Of a DNA stretch of 64,000 nt, positions 19,104-28,720 are shown one piece after another. The notes beneath the pieces are model-generated. The model was not told the origin of the DNA and did not search any database. It saw only the letters and a program-made list of their open reading frames with translations. Position numbers and translations under genes: made by a program. Source of the stretch: Ensifer sp. MPMI2T (lineage in GTDB: Bacteria > Pseudomonadota > Alphaproteobacteria > Rhizobiales > Rhizobiaceae). The stretch spans positions 26,036-90,035 of the forward strand of contig NZ_SRXN01000031.1 of assembly GCF_004827385.1 (NCBI RefSeq), read 5' to 3'. Every line of letters begins with the position of its first letter. Within the stretch, counting starts at the first letter, position 1.

Positions 19104-20828
19104 TCAACTTCCGGTTTCGGCCGGTACGTCGCCCCTGCTGCCCAGCGGAATCCGGATGGTCCATTCGATGCCGTCAGGGTGCATCGTCCTTTCGAGTTCG
19201 GCCCTAAGCGCCATGCCGAGCATGCGCTCAAGCACGACCGTTCCGAAGCCCGTTCGCCCCGAAGTTTGTTTCGGCGGCGCAATATCCGCTCCCTCTTCAC
19301 GCCAACGAATGGCGATCATTCCATCCGACACCGACCAGTCGAGCCTGATGATACCGGTCGCGTTGGCGAGTGCGCCATATTTGGTCGCGTTTGTCGCAAG
19401 TTCGTGCAGCGCCATGCCGAGCATCTGTGCCACCTGTGTTTCCAACCGCAGGTCCGGACCGCTGAGGACGATGCGCTGCGGATCGTCCGGAGCAAAGGGT
19501 TGCAACTGGTTCTGCGCCAGTTCACGGAAATCGACGCCGAGGGTGGCATTGGCGACCATCAGGTCGGTCGACCGGGCAAGCCCGGCGATCCGCTTTCGAA
19601 AGGCCTCGGCGAATTCCGAGGCGGTCTCGGTGGAAGAGGAGGACTGGTTCAGCATCGATTGAATGACAGTGAGCTGGTTCTTCGAGCGGTGTGCGACCTC
19701 TCTCATCAGGAAGCGGATTTCCCCTTCGGCCTTGGCGCGCGCCGCGGCCGCCCGGGCGAATGCGCTCGATACATACTCGACCTCGGTAATCACGTATCGA
19801 CGCGGCTTTATCGGCTCGCCGGCACCAAGACGGCGGGCGTCCATGGCAAGCAGCTTCACTCCCTGCGAGAGCAGGCGGGCGATCGTCAACGAACCCGCGA
19901 CCGCGATGCTTGCGAAGATGATGCCGCCAAGCGACAACCAGAGGAACGACCACAGTATCGGCGCATCGACAACCGCCCGCGGCGCCCAGGCGACGATGCG
20001 CCATCCGGTCACGATGGAAAACTCGGTCGCGACGCGGTAGTCCGCGCCCTTCTCGCTGATGTTGGCGACGCCGATGCTGATCGCCGGCAGCTTCTCCAGG
20101 AAGAAGGCATCACCCGGTTTGACCGCGGCATCGGAAGACACGATCACCCTGCCGCTGCCATCCACCAGTGCCGCATTCCAGCCGGGCGACAGCGTGTCGC
20201 GATTGACGGCCTTCGCCATCCCGTCAGCGTCTTGCGTCAAGGCCAACAGATAGCTCTCCCCGGTTGGCAGACTGACCGGAAGATAGACATTGAAGGCCCA
20301 TCGCCCGTCGGTGCTGTCGAAAAACACGCCGGAGACGAGCGGACCCTTGTTCTTGAAGGCAAGTTCGATCGATTCCGGATCGGACGCCTGTCCAAGCGGT
20401 GCGCCGAAAGGAAGGTGGGTGTTCAGTCTCTGATTGTGGTTCCTGTCTATGACAATCAGATTGGAAGCGGTGTCGGCGAGGGCAACGGAAGCGCGGTTAT
20501 AAAAGGCGCGCATGTCGCGCAGTTCCATCGCGCTCGATGTCGAAAGAACCTTGAGCGTCGTCAGCATGCCGTCAACCTCGCGCTCGATGATGCGCGCGAC
20601 GGAGCCGGTCGAGGCCTTCAGGAGCGATGTCACGACCTGCTCCTGTGCATCCATGCTGCGTTTCAGGATGACGAACGAGAAGATGAAGGAAGGGATGATC
20701 GCGATCAGCAGCAACGACATAAGATAGAAGCTGAACGGCCGGCGGAGACGGTCCCGAACGAAGGCCGCGGCAGCCTGCAAGCCGCCGCGCGAAACTTCTC
20801 CGTGGTCCTTCCCTGACACCTCAGTCAC
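19104..20828 (-). CDS. HWE/HisKA_2-type membrane sensor histidine kinase with periplasmic sensor region
   Basis: The protein is 574 residues from GTG 20828 with an AAAGGCGG site. A membrane helix near residues 35-55 and another near 290-310 bracket a ~230-residue periplasmic region resembling a double-Cache sensor (FFDSTDGRWAFNVYLPVSLP, NAALVDGSGRVIVSSD). A HAMP-like linker follows. The dimerisation/phosphoacceptor box REVAHRSKNQLTVIQS contains His380. The ATPase part has the N-box LHELATNATKYGAL and the WRE signature (IRWREEG) of HWE kinases. No response regulator is adjacent, so the partner and ligand are unknown. Confidence 0.88.
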   Translation of the reverse strand: MTEVSGKDHGEVSRGGLQAAAAFVRDRLRRPFSFYLMSLLLIAIIPSFIFSFVILKRSMDAQEQVVTSLLKASTGSVARIIEREVDGMLTTLKVLSTSSAMELRDMRAFYNRASVALADTASNLIVIDRNHNQRLNTHLPFGAPLGQASDPESIELAFKNKGPLVSGVFFDSTDGRWAFNVYLPVSLPTGESYLLALTQDADGMAKAVNRDTLSPGWNAALVDGSGRVIVSSDAAVKPGDAFFLEKLPAISIGVANISEKGADYRVATEFSIVTGWRIVAWAPRAVVDAPILWSFLWLSLGGIIFASIAVAGSLTIARLLSQGVKLLAMDARRLGAGEPIKPRRYVITEVEYVSSAFARAAAARAKAEGEIRFLMREVAHRSKNQLTVIQSMLNQSSSSTETASEFAEAFRKRIAGLARSTDLMVANATLGVDFRELAQNQLQPFAPDDPQRIVLSGPDLRLETQVAQMLGMALHELATNATKYGALANATGIIRLDWSVSDGMIAIRWREEGADIAPPKQTSGRTGFGTVVLERMLGMALRAELERTMHPDGIEWTIRIPLGSRGDVPAETGS

Positions 20829-21169
20829 CCGGGCCGCCTTTCACCGTCTATCGTCGCGCCGCCGGTGGCCAACGATCAAACGAGGTCCCGTGCGCTCCCG
20901 CGCGTCGGCCGCCCAACCACTTCGGGTTGACGCGCATGGCAAAAATCGCGATCTCGGATTGGCCCCCGACTGCCGCGAACGGCCATATCCGCAGCTTGCG
21001 CCGAATAGATCGAATCGTCTCCTGCGATCATGCGTCAGCGTTTCGCCAAACGCAAACCGCCTGCAGCGCCGCGCGTCTCTCAGATGCGCAAGGGACGCTG
21101 TAGCGCTTTGAATTGTTGCATGTTTTTATCCTTAAATCGCTGCGATTTAAGGATAAATGCGGGGGCGGA
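20829..21169. other. Kinase-truB spacer with RIME copy
   Basis: No gene is seen in the 341 bases. The right half is the inverted RIME at 21061-21161, which ends eight bases from the truB stop and probably forms the end of the truB operon transcript. The left ~230 bases precede the kinase and must hold its promoter, but no clear consensus was found. Confidence 0.5.
21061..21161 (-). repeat. RIME-type intergenic mosaic element, full copy (inverted)
   Basis: It contains GCTGTAGCGCTTTGAATTGT and the AT-rich palindrome TTTATCCTTAAATCGCTGCG / ATTTAAGGATAAA. It abuts the 3' end of truB. Confidence 0.84.
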
Positions 21170-22105
21170 TCAAGCCGTGGCAAACACCCGCTTCGGCCGG
21201 AATTCGCCTTCGGCGATCTCGCCGATCGCCACGAGCTTGCCGCGCGCCGTTGCATAGGCTTCGGGAGCAGGCAATGGTGCCTCACGGCCGCGCAGGATGA
21301 TCGGATTGCCCATCTTGAGGCGATGCGCCTGATCATCGTTGACGGCGACGTGCGGTAGGCCGGAAAGAGCCTCGCCCGTCTCGATCAGGAAGTCATCCAA
21401 GGCGGCGAGCCGCTCGCCATCGTCTTCGATCTTCTCAAGCGCGACGAGGTCGGCAAGCGGCACCATGTCATCTTCGCCGAAGGGAGCCACGAATGTGCGG
21501 CGCAGCGAAGCGATATGCCCGAAACAGCCGAGATCGCGGCCCATATCGCGGGCAAGCGAGCGAACATAGGTTCCCTTGCCGCATTCGATCTCGAAATGCG
21601 CGAGATGCGGCGTGCATCCGATCAGTGAAAGCCGGAAGACCTCCACTTCCCGGGCCGGAATTTCCACCGCCTCCCCGTCGCGGGCGAGATCGTAGGCGCG
21701 TTCGCCGTCGATCTTGATCGCCGAGAATTGCGGCGGCACCTGGCTGATCACGCCCGTATATTTCGGCAGCAGGGCGCGGATCGCCTCTTCCGTCGGCCGT
21801 TCCGCGGACGAGCGGATGACTTCGCCCTCAAGATCGTCGGTCGTGCGCTCCTCGCCCCAGGCGACGGTGAACTCGTAGATCTTCCGCCCATCCATCACGT
21901 AGGGGACGGTCTTCGTCGCGTCACCGAGCGCGATCGGCAGCATGCCGGAGGCGAGTGGGTCGAGCGTGCCGGCGTGACCTGCCTTCTGCGCCTTGAACAG
22001 CCACTTGATCTTGGAAACGGCCTCGGTGGAACCAAAGTCGAGCGGCTTGTCGAGGATCAGCCAGCCCGAGATCGGGCGACCCTTGGGTTTGCGCGGTTTG
22101 GACAT
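21170..22105 (-). CDS. truB: tRNA pseudouridine(55) synthase
   Basis: TruB makes the invariant pseudouridine 55 in the tRNA T-loop. The protein has 311 residues, with the N-terminal basic start [20 protein letters not shown] and the catalytic motif [20 protein letters not shown] containing the essential Asp. [21 protein letters not shown] and [10 protein letters not shown] segments also fit. It is the last gene of the rimP-nusA-ylxR-infB-rbfA-truB operon and starts nine bases after the rbfA stop. Confidence 0.97.
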   Translation of the reverse strand: MSKPRKPKGRPISGWLILDKPLDFGSTEAVSKIKWLFKAQKAGHAGTLDPLASGMLPIALGDATKTVPYVMDGRKIYEFTVAWGEERTTDDLEGEVIRSSAERPTEEAIRALLPKYTGVISQVPPQFSAIKIDGERAYDLARDGEAVEIPAREVEVFRLSLIGCTPHLAHFEIECGKGTYVRSLARDMGRDLGCFGHIASLRRTFVAPFGEDDMVPLADLVALEKIEDDGERLAALDDFLIETGEALSGLPHVAVNDDQAHRLKMGNPIILRGREAPLPAPEAYATARGKLVAIGEIAEGEFRPKRVFATA

Positions 22106-22114
22106 GAGGCTTTC

Positions 22115-22522
22115 TTATTCTTTGTCGTCGGTATCGGAATCGAGGTCGCGGCTGACCTCCGGCGAGCGCAGCAGCGCGTCGATCTTCTGATAATTGTCGA
22201 AGCTCGTGTCGTCTCTGAAACGGACGTCCGGCATGTATTTCATCTGCCGGAGCTGCGGTCCGAGCCGTCCGCGGATGAACTTCGCGTTCCGGTTCAATGC
22301 CTCGATTACCGCGCCATGATCGTTCATGCCGAGCGGAGTGACATAGGCTGTGGCGATCTTCAGATCCGGCGACATGCGCACCTCGGAAATGGAGATCACC
22401 GTCTTTTCGAGCAATGGATCGCGCACCTCGCCACGCTGCAGAACCTGCGTGATCGCGGCGCGCACCTGTTCTCCCACGCGCAGCATGCGCTGGGAAGGAG
22501 CGGAGGATGTGGATCTGGTCAT
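22115..22522 (-). CDS. rbfA: Ribosome-binding factor A
   Basis: RbfA is a KH-fold factor needed for late 30S maturation. The 135-residue protein reads [20 protein letters not shown] at its N-terminus, then [18 protein letters not shown] and the KH segment [20 protein letters not shown]. The acidic tail [10 protein letters not shown] is typical. It is separated from infB by 180 bases containing a dispersed hairpin repeat, so part of its expression may be independent of infB. Confidence 0.96.
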   Translation of the reverse strand: MTRSTSSAPSQRMLRVGEQVRAAITQVLQRGEVRDPLLEKTVISISEVRMSPDLKIATAYVTPLGMNDHGAVIEALNRNAKFIRGRLGPQLRQMKYMPDVRFRDDTSFDNYQKIDALLRSPEVSRDLDSDTDDKE

Positions 22523-22597
22523 CGTACTTACCTCGGATCACGTCATGATCTTCGATCGAGTTTGCTCAAGATCACAGACGGGATCGATTTCAATGAA

Positions 22598-22645
22598 ATG
22601 CGGGATGCGGGCGGAGACCGCCCACGTCTTGCTGATCCCGCTTCA
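22598..22645. repeat. Dispersed GCGGGAT...ATCCCGC hairpin repeat, copy 1
   Basis: ATGCGGGATGCGGGCGGAGA with a closing TGATCCCGCTT forms a long imperfect hairpin in the infB-rbfA spacer. Related copies lie at 31864, 35819 and 41470. Here the unit is inside a co-transcribed operon. Confidence 0.7.
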
Positions 22646-22702
22646 AAAAGTGCGAGCGCCGAACAGGAGCCGGCGCCCGCACAATCTCGAACCGGACGGA
22701 TA

Positions 22703-25369
22703 TCAGAGTGTGCGCGTAACGTGTTCGACGCGGAAGCACTCGATCGTATCGCCGGCGCGGATGTCCTCGTAGTTCTCGAAGGCCATGCCGCATTCCTGGC
22801 CGGCCTGAACTTCCGAGACTTCGTCCTTGAAGCGCTTGAGCGTCTTGAGCTTGCCCTCGTGGATGACGACGTTGTCGCGCACGAGGCGGACGCCGACGCC
22901 ACGCTCCACCTTGCCCTCGGTGACGCGGCAACCCGCGACCTTGCCGACCTTGGTGATGTTGAACACCTCCAGGATCTCGGCATTGCCGAGGAAGGTCTCG
23001 CGCCGTTCGGGCGAGAGCAGACCGGACATCGCCGCCTTCACGTCATCCACCAAATCGTAGATGATGTTGTAGTAGCGGATTTCGATGCCGGCACGCTCGG
23101 CCGCATCGCGCGCCTGCTTGTTGGCGCGGACGTTGAAGCCGATGATCGCGGCGTTCGAGGCTTCGGCGAGCGAGATATCCGACTCGGTAATACCACCCGC
23201 GCCCGAATGCACGACACGCGCCCGAACCTCGTCGGTCCCGAGCTTTTCGAGGGCGCCGGCAATCGCTTCGATCGAGCCCTGCACGTCGCCCTTGATGACC
23301 AGCGGGAACTCCTTCATGCCGGAAGCATGGAGCTGGCTCATCATCTGCTCGAGCGAACCGCGCGAGCCGGACTGGCGCGCAACCGCCTTTTCGCGTGCAA
23401 GCCGCTGGCGATATTCGGAAATCTCGCGCGCACGGCTTTCGTTCTCGACGACCGCGAACTTGTCGCCGGCGGCCGGCGTACCGGAGAGACCGAGGACTTC
23501 AACCGGGGTCGACGGGCCCGCGGACTTCACATGCTCGCCCTTGTCGTTGACCAGCGCGCGCACGCGACCCCATTGGTCGCCGGCGACGATGATCTGGCCA
23601 GGCGTGAGCGTACCCTTCTGGACGAGAACGGTCGCGACCGCACCGCGGCCGCGATCGAGCTCGGCTTCCACCACCGTACCTTCGGCCGTCCGGTTTGCGT
23701 TGGCCTTAAGGTCGAGGATTTCGGCCTGCAGCAGGATCGCCTCGAGCAGCTTGTCGAGGTTGGTGTGGTTCTTCGCCGAAACTTCGACGTCGAGAACTTC
23801 ACCGCCCATCGATTCAACGAAGACCTCATGCTGCAGCAGCTCTGTGCGGACCTTCTGCGGGTTCGCCGTCGGCTTGTCGATCTTGTTGATCGCCACGATG
23901 ATCGGAACGTTGGCCGCCTTGGCGTGGTTGATCGACTCGATCGTCTGCGGCATCACGCTGTCATCGGCCGCCACGACGAGGACGGCAATGTCCGTCGCCT
24001 GGGCACCGCGGGCACGCATGGCCGTGAAGGCGGCGTGGCCGGGGGTGTCGATGAAGGTGATCTTCTGACCGCTCTGCTCGACCTGATAGGCGCCGATGTG
24101 CTGGGTGATGCCGCCGGCTTCACCGGCAACCACATTCGCATGGCGGATCGCATCGAGCAGCGACGTCTTGCCGTGGTCGACGTGACCCATGATCGTGACG
24201 ATCGGCGGGCGCGGCTCCATGGTCTCTTCGGTGTCGGCGATGTTGAAGATGCCCTCTTCGACATCCGATTCCGAGACGCGCTTGACCGTGTGGCCGAATT
24301 CGCCGGCGATGAGCTCGGCGAGATCGGCATCGATCAGGTCGCCCGGCTTCATCATCTGGCCTTCCTTCATCAGGAACTTGATGACGTCGACGGCGCGTTC
24401 GGACATGCGCTGCGACAGCTCCTGAATCGTGATGGTCTCCGGCAGAACGACCTCGCGCGAGATCTTCTCGCGGGTCTCCTGCATCTGGCTGCGCTTGAAC
24501 TTTTCCTGCCGGCGACGCATCGCCGAGAGCGAACGGCCGCGCTGACCGCCATCCTCGTCGACGGCGGCCGTCAAGGTCAGCTTGCCCTGGCGACGGCCAT
24601 CATCGCCCTTCGGACGCGTGACCGGCTTCGCGGGTTCCGGACGCGCGACCTTGCCCCGGGCGGGACCGGCGCCCCGCGAACCGCGATCGTCCTCTTCCTC
24701 ATCGCCGGCGCGGCGGCCGCGCAGGGCGGCTCCGCCTGGCGCCTGCGGGGCTGCCGGAGCCGGACGCGGCGGTTGCGGGCGTGTGTCGGGGCGACGTTCC
24801 GCCGTAACGACGGGCGCGGCAGCGGCCGGCCGCTCTTCCTCGACCTTCTCGGCGACGACCGCCGGACGTGCTGCCTCTTCGGCGGCCCGGCGCGCGGCCT
24901 CTTCCCGTTCGCGTGCGGCGCGTTCTTCTTCCTCGCGCCGACGACGGGCTTCCTCTTCGGCGCGGCGCTTGGCTTCCTCGGCCTCACGGATCTGGGCCTC
25001 CGCCAGGGCGCGACGGCGGGCTTCCATCTCACCAGCGGACAGATCGTTGAGAACGACGCCGACGCGCGGACGGTTCTGCTCCTGGCGCGGCTGATGCGGT
25101 TGCGGCTGCGGCGCGGGGCGGCCGGACGGCTGCGGCGGCATGGGGCGCTGCTCCGGCGCACGTGCTGCCGGCGTCGCGTTCATGGGCGTGATCGGCCGTT
25201 CGTCTTCAGGACGGGTATGGCGCCGCTTCTTGGTTTCAACCACAACCGCCTTGGTGCGGCCGCGGCCCATGTCCTGACGCACTGTCCCCTGCTGAACCCC
25301 GGAGGGTTTCAGGGTCAGCGTCTTCTTGCCCGCTACGCTGAGTGTCTTGTCGTCTTTGTTATCGGTCAT
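22703..25369 (-). CDS. infB: Translation initiation factor IF-2
   Basis: IF-2 is the GTPase that delivers initiator tRNA to the 30S subunit. The protein is 888 residues. The N-terminal ~300 are low-complexity, with an Arg/Glu-rich coiled coil ([20 protein letters not shown]). An IF2_N-type motif follows ([19 protein letters not shown]), and the G domain starts with G1 GHVDHGKT at 395-402, then DTPGHAAF (G3) and NKIDKP (G4). Domains II, III and C2 complete it. It follows the YlxR/YlxQ fusion gene in the conserved operon. Confidence 0.97.
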   Translation of the reverse strand: MTDNKDDKTLSVAGKKTLTLKPSGVQQGTVRQDMGRGRTKAVVVETKKRRHTRPEDERPITPMNATPAARAPEQRPMPPQPSGRPAPQPQPHQPRQEQNRPRVGVVLNDLSAGEMEARRRALAEAQIREAEEAKRRAEEEARRRREEEERAAREREEAARRAAEEAARPAVVAEKVEEERPAAAAPVVTAERRPDTRPQPPRPAPAAPQAPGGAALRGRRAGDEEEDDRGSRGAGPARGKVARPEPAKPVTRPKGDDGRRQGKLTLTAAVDEDGGQRGRSLSAMRRRQEKFKRSQMQETREKISREVVLPETITIQELSQRMSERAVDVIKFLMKEGQMMKPGDLIDADLAELIAGEFGHTVKRVSESDVEEGIFNIADTEETMEPRPPIVTIMGHVDHGKTSLLDAIRHANVVAGEAGGITQHIGAYQVEQSGQKITFIDTPGHAAFTAMRARGAQATDIAVLVVAADDSVMPQTIESINHAKAANVPIIVAINKIDKPTANPQKVRTELLQHEVFVESMGGEVLDVEVSAKNHTNLDKLLEAILLQAEILDLKANANRTAEGTVVEAELDRGRGAVATVLVQKGTLTPGQIIVAGDQWGRVRALVNDKGEHVKSAGPSTPVEVLGLSGTPAAGDKFAVVENESRAREISEYRQRLAREKAVARQSGSRGSLEQMMSQLHASGMKEFPLVIKGDVQGSIEAIAGALEKLGTDEVRARVVHSGAGGITESDISLAEASNAAIIGFNVRANKQARDAAERAGIEIRYYNIIYDLVDDVKAAMSGLLSPERRETFLGNAEILEVFNITKVGKVAGCRVTEGKVERGVGVRLVRDNVVIHEGKLKTLKRFKDEVSEVQAGQECGMAFENYEDIRAGDTIECFRVEHVTRTL

Positions 25370-25474
25370 TCCGTTCCGTTCCTAGCGATCAGGGCCGGAT
25401 ACGAAACACCTGACCCTGTCTTCCAAATTGTCTCAAACAATGCTCGCGGTGCCGGCCTTTGCCGGTGACGCGTA

Positions 25475-26167
25475 TCATTGCTGTGGCTTGCCAGCGCCGC
25501 CTTTGGCCCGGACCGGGACGGATCCTCGGTACTTTTCGAGCATGATTGCGCGCTTCACTACACCCTCACCCGCCTGCCCTGCAAGCGCTGCGGCATGGAT
25601 AAAAGCATTACTTCCCAAAAGCCGATCCATTTCCGCCGCCGTGAAGGGACGAAATGCGGCTATTTCCTTTTCATCCTCGGCGACGAAACTCATCGCCTTG
25701 CGAGCCTGATCGATCTTGCGGACACCGTCGGCGGCCGCATCGCTGGCGTGGAAGACGGCAAGCGCCGCAAGACCACGCACCGCCTGTTCCGTCTTCATCG
25801 CCCCGGAAACGAACTGGCCGGCCTTGCGCGCCATGTTCATCATTCCGGCAAGCTGCTCGGCAAGCAGCCTGTCGACGTCGTCCGCCAGCGCCGCGTCGGC
25901 CCGGACATCGGCCTTGAGGGCACGGGCGAAGAGCTTCTTCGCCACCGCCTTCTCGACAAGCGGCCGCTCCGCCTTGATCCAGCATCCGCGCCCGGGGAGC
26001 TGCCGCTTCAGGTCCGGGACGACGCGTCCATCAGGGCCTGCAACGAAGCGGATCAACTCGTCCGGCGAACCGCTCTCGCGGCTGACGATGCAGGTCCGGG
26101 TGCTGCCGCTCCGGTCCTTCGGACCCTTGTCCGAAGGCAGGGTGTCAGCATCGGTTTCCGCTATCAT
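25475..26167 (-). CDS. YlxR (DUF448) - YlxQ (L7Ae-like) fusion RNA-binding protein
   Basis: The protein is 230 residues and sits between nusA and infB, where Gram-positives carry separate ylxR and ylxQ genes. Residues ~22-100 are the YlxR/DUF448 nucleic-acid-binding domain (TCIVSRESGSPDELIRFV, GRGCWIKAERPLVEKAV). Residues ~105-205 are an L7Ae/L30e-like domain (MMNMARKAGQFVSGAMKTEQ, ALAVFHASDAAAD). Both domains bind RNA in characterised relatives. It starts five bases after the nusA stop, so coupling is likely. Its exact role is unknown. Confidence 0.88.
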   Translation of the reverse strand: MIAETDADTLPSDKGPKDRSGSTRTCIVSRESGSPDELIRFVAGPDGRVVPDLKRQLPGRGCWIKAERPLVEKAVAKKLFARALKADVRADAALADDVDRLLAEQLAGMMNMARKAGQFVSGAMKTEQAVRGLAALAVFHASDAAADGVRKIDQARKAMSFVAEDEKEIAAFRPFTAAEMDRLLGSNAFIHAAALAGQAGEGVVKRAIMLEKYRGSVPVRAKGGAGKPQQ

Positions 26168-26172
26168 CGTGA

Positions 26173-27783
26173 TCAGGCGTCCTGCTCGGCGCCTTCGGCG
26201 ACGTCGATCGGCTCTTCCGCCTCGCTTGCCAGATCTTCTTCGGTGATCCAGCCAGCGGCCAGACGCGCCTGGACGATCATCGCCTCGGCCTCTTCACGGG
26301 TCACCTCGAACTTCGAGAAGATACCTTCGAAGCGCTTGGTCTCGCCGTCTTTGCGCTCGCTCCAGCCGACGAGATCGTCGGCGGCGCAACCGGCAAAGTC
26401 CTCGACGGTCTTGATGCCCTCTTCGCCGAGCGCAACCAGCATCTGGCTGGTCAGCCCATTGATCGTGCGCAGTTCGTCGGCAACGCCGAGTTCCTTGCGC
26501 TTGGCGTCCATCTCGGCCTCGATCTTGTCCAGATACTCGCGAGCGCGGGTCTGGATCTCGGTCGCGGTCTCTTCGTCGAAACCGTCGATCGACGAGATCT
26601 CGTCGAGATCAACATAGGCGAGTTCCTCGACCTGCGCAAAGCCTTCCGAGGCGAGCACCTGGCCGACCATCTCGTCGACGTCGAGTGCTTCCATGAAGAG
26701 CTGGGTCCGCTCGTTGAATTCCTTCTGACGGCGCTCGCTTTCCTCCTGCTCGGTCAGGATATCGATATCCCAGCCGGTCAGTTGAGAGGCGAGGCGGACG
26801 TTCTGGCCGCGGCGGCCGATGGCGAGCGAGAGCTGCTCGTCCGGAACCACCACTTCGATACGCTCGGCATCCTCGTCGAGAACGACCTTGGCGACTTCCG
26901 CCGGCTGCAGGGCGTTGACGATGAAGGAGGCCGGATCCTGCGACCACGGAATGATGTCGATCTTCTCGCCCTGAAGCTCGCCGACGACGGCCTGGACGCG
27001 GGAGCCGCGCATACCGACGCAGGCGCCGACCGGATCGATCGACGAGTCGTTGGAGACGACGGCGATCTTGGCGCGCGAACCCGGATCGCGGGCAACCGAC
27101 TTGATCTGAATGATCCCGTCGTAGATTTCCGGCACTTCCATGGTGAAGAGCTTGACCATGAACTGCGGATGCGTGCGCGACAGGAAGATCTGCGGCCCGC
27201 GCTGTTCACGGCGGACATCGTAGACGAAGGCGCGGACGCGGTCGCCGTAGCGCATGTTTTCGCGCGGGATCATCTCGTCGCGACGGATGATGCCTTCGCC
27301 ACGGCCGAGATCGACGATGACGTTGCCGTATTCGACACGCTTTACCGTACCGTTGACGATCTCGCCGACGCGGTCCTTGAATTCCTCGTACTGGCGGTCA
27401 CGCTCGGCTTCGCGGACCTTCTGCACGATCACCTGCTTGGCCGACTGCGCGGCGATACGGCCGAAATCCATCGGCGGCAGCGGATCTGCGATGAAATCGC
27501 CGATCTTGGCGTCGGGGTTGCGATCGCGCGCAAGCTCCAGCGGGATCTGCGTCGAATAATCGTCCGCCTTCTCGACCACTTCCAGAAGGCGCTGCAGACG
27601 GATTTCGCCGGTCTTCGAATTGATGTCCGCGCGAATGTTCGATTCCGAGCCATAACGCGAGCGAGCCGCCTTCTGGATCGCATCCGCCATTGCGGCCAGA
27701 ACGATCTCGCGGTCGATCACCTTTTCGCGTGCCACAGCATCTGCGATCTGCAGAAGTTCGAGCCGGTTAGCACTGACTGCCAT
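26173..27783 (-). CDS. nusA: Transcription termination/antitermination factor NusA
   Basis: NusA binds RNA polymerase and nascent RNA, modulating pausing, termination and antitermination. It has 536 residues: an N-terminal RNAP-binding domain ([20 protein letters not shown]), an S1 domain around residue 135-200 ([20 protein letters not shown]), KH1 and KH2 ([18 protein letters not shown] and [17 protein letters not shown]) and an acidic C-terminal repeat region ending in EGAEQDA. It is the second gene of the rimP operon. Confidence 0.97.
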   Translation of the reverse strand: MAVSANRLELLQIADAVAREKVIDREIVLAAMADAIQKAARSRYGSESNIRADINSKTGEIRLQRLLEVVEKADDYSTQIPLELARDRNPDAKIGDFIADPLPPMDFGRIAAQSAKQVIVQKVREAERDRQYEEFKDRVGEIVNGTVKRVEYGNVIVDLGRGEGIIRRDEMIPRENMRYGDRVRAFVYDVRREQRGPQIFLSRTHPQFMVKLFTMEVPEIYDGIIQIKSVARDPGSRAKIAVVSNDSSIDPVGACVGMRGSRVQAVVGELQGEKIDIIPWSQDPASFIVNALQPAEVAKVVLDEDAERIEVVVPDEQLSLAIGRRGQNVRLASQLTGWDIDILTEQEESERRQKEFNERTQLFMEALDVDEMVGQVLASEGFAQVEELAYVDLDEISSIDGFDEETATEIQTRAREYLDKIEAEMDAKRKELGVADELRTINGLTSQMLVALGEEGIKTVEDFAGCAADDLVGWSERKDGETKRFEGIFSKFEVTREEAEAMIVQARLAAGWITEEDLASEAEEPIDVAEGAEQDA

Positions 27784-27830
27784 AGTTCTTGTCTCCGTCT
27801 GTTGCAGGGGCCTTTGAAGCGCGCCCCGCC

Positions 27831-28448
27831 TTATTCGATAGGTGAATCTTCGTCTTCGAAATTCTGGTTGGCGGCGCGCGCGGCCTTCGCCTTCTTGTCG
27901 GCCGTCAACGCGTCGCGGATCAGGTCGTCGGTCAGGATCAACCGGGCATCCGAAAGCGCCGTGAACGGGATCGCGACAACCGCTTCCTCACCGTAGGCGG
28001 GCTGGTCCCGCTCAAGACGGAAGCCGTCTTCGTCCACCGACACGATCTTGCCACGAAACCGCTTGCGGCCTTCGACCATCACCGAAGTCTCGCATTTCAT
28101 CAGATGGCCCTGCCAGCGGACGAAATCGGACTTGCGCACCATCGGGCGGTCGATGCCCGGCGACGACACTTCCAGATGATACGCCTTGTCGATCGGATCT
28201 TCCACATCGAGGACAGGCGAAATGGCCTTGGAGACCTCTTCGCAATCCTCGACGGTCATGGTGCCGTCATTGCGCTCCGTCATGATCTGCAGCGTCAAAC
28301 CGTTCTGGCCGGACATGCGGACGCGCACGAGGCGGAAGCCCATCTGCACGAGCACGGGCTCAATGATGTCGGCAACACGCTGATCGAGACCGGTTTCGGT
28401 GATCAGCCGCGGTTCATTTGCATTTTCAGCCGTTGTCTTATCGGACAA
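27831..28448 (-). CDS. rimP: Ribosome maturation factor RimP
   Basis: RimP assists early 30S assembly. It is 205 residues from a TTG codon at 28448 ([15 protein letters not shown] by initiation), with a GAGGAGA site eight bases upstream that decides the start. Family motifs are present: [38 protein letters not shown] and [12 protein letters not shown]. It heads the rimP-nusA-infB operon and is preceded by a terminator-like hairpin in its own leader. Confidence 0.95.
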   Translation of the reverse strand: MSDKTTAENANEPRLITETGLDQRVADIIEPVLVQMGFRLVRVRMSGQNGLTLQIMTERNDGTMTVEDCEEVSKAISPVLDVEDPIDKAYHLEVSSPGIDRPMVRKSDFVRWQGHLMKCETSVMVEGRKRFRGKIVSVDEDGFRLERDQPAYGEEAVVAIPFTALSDARLILTDDLIRDALTADKKAKAARAANQNFEDEDSPIE

Positions 28449-28477
28449 ACGATCGTCTCCTCATCGGACCGGCTAAC

Positions 28478-28507
28478 AAAAAAGAGCGGGTCCTGACGGG
28501 CCCACTC
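28478..28507 (-). terminator. Terminator-like hairpin in rimP leader (candidate attenuator)
   Basis: On the minus strand GAGTGGGCCC (28507-28498), loop GTCA and GGACCCGCTC (28493-28484) form a ten-position stem with one mismatch and one wobble. A six-T run follows at 28483-28478. It ends about 29 bases before the rimP TTG. No minus-strand gene lies upstream within 2 kb, so it can only act on the rimP operon transcript itself. Confidence 0.65.
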
Positions 28508-28720
28508 TTCATCTAACCGATCAAGAATTTGAGGCTCATATACGCTTCATCGCCGCAAATTGCAAGACTTGCGACCGCACCCGAGGAGCAGCGACCGAGG
28601 GCGGACCGCTTTCCTGTCCGACCGTCAATTTCAGCGGCTGGCACGCCACATTTCAAAGTTTATAAGGAAGCATCCGCTTCGCATTGGTCAAACGAAAGAG
28701 AATACGAGGTGACGAGCCGC

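Noticed and set aside
21728..25468. A 1246-codon plus-strand open frame opposite truB, rbfA and infB
   Set aside because: It is an antisense shadow produced by GC-rich third positions of infB; its translation is repetitive His/Arg/Asp-rich text with no family resemblance, and the minus-strand genes are certain.
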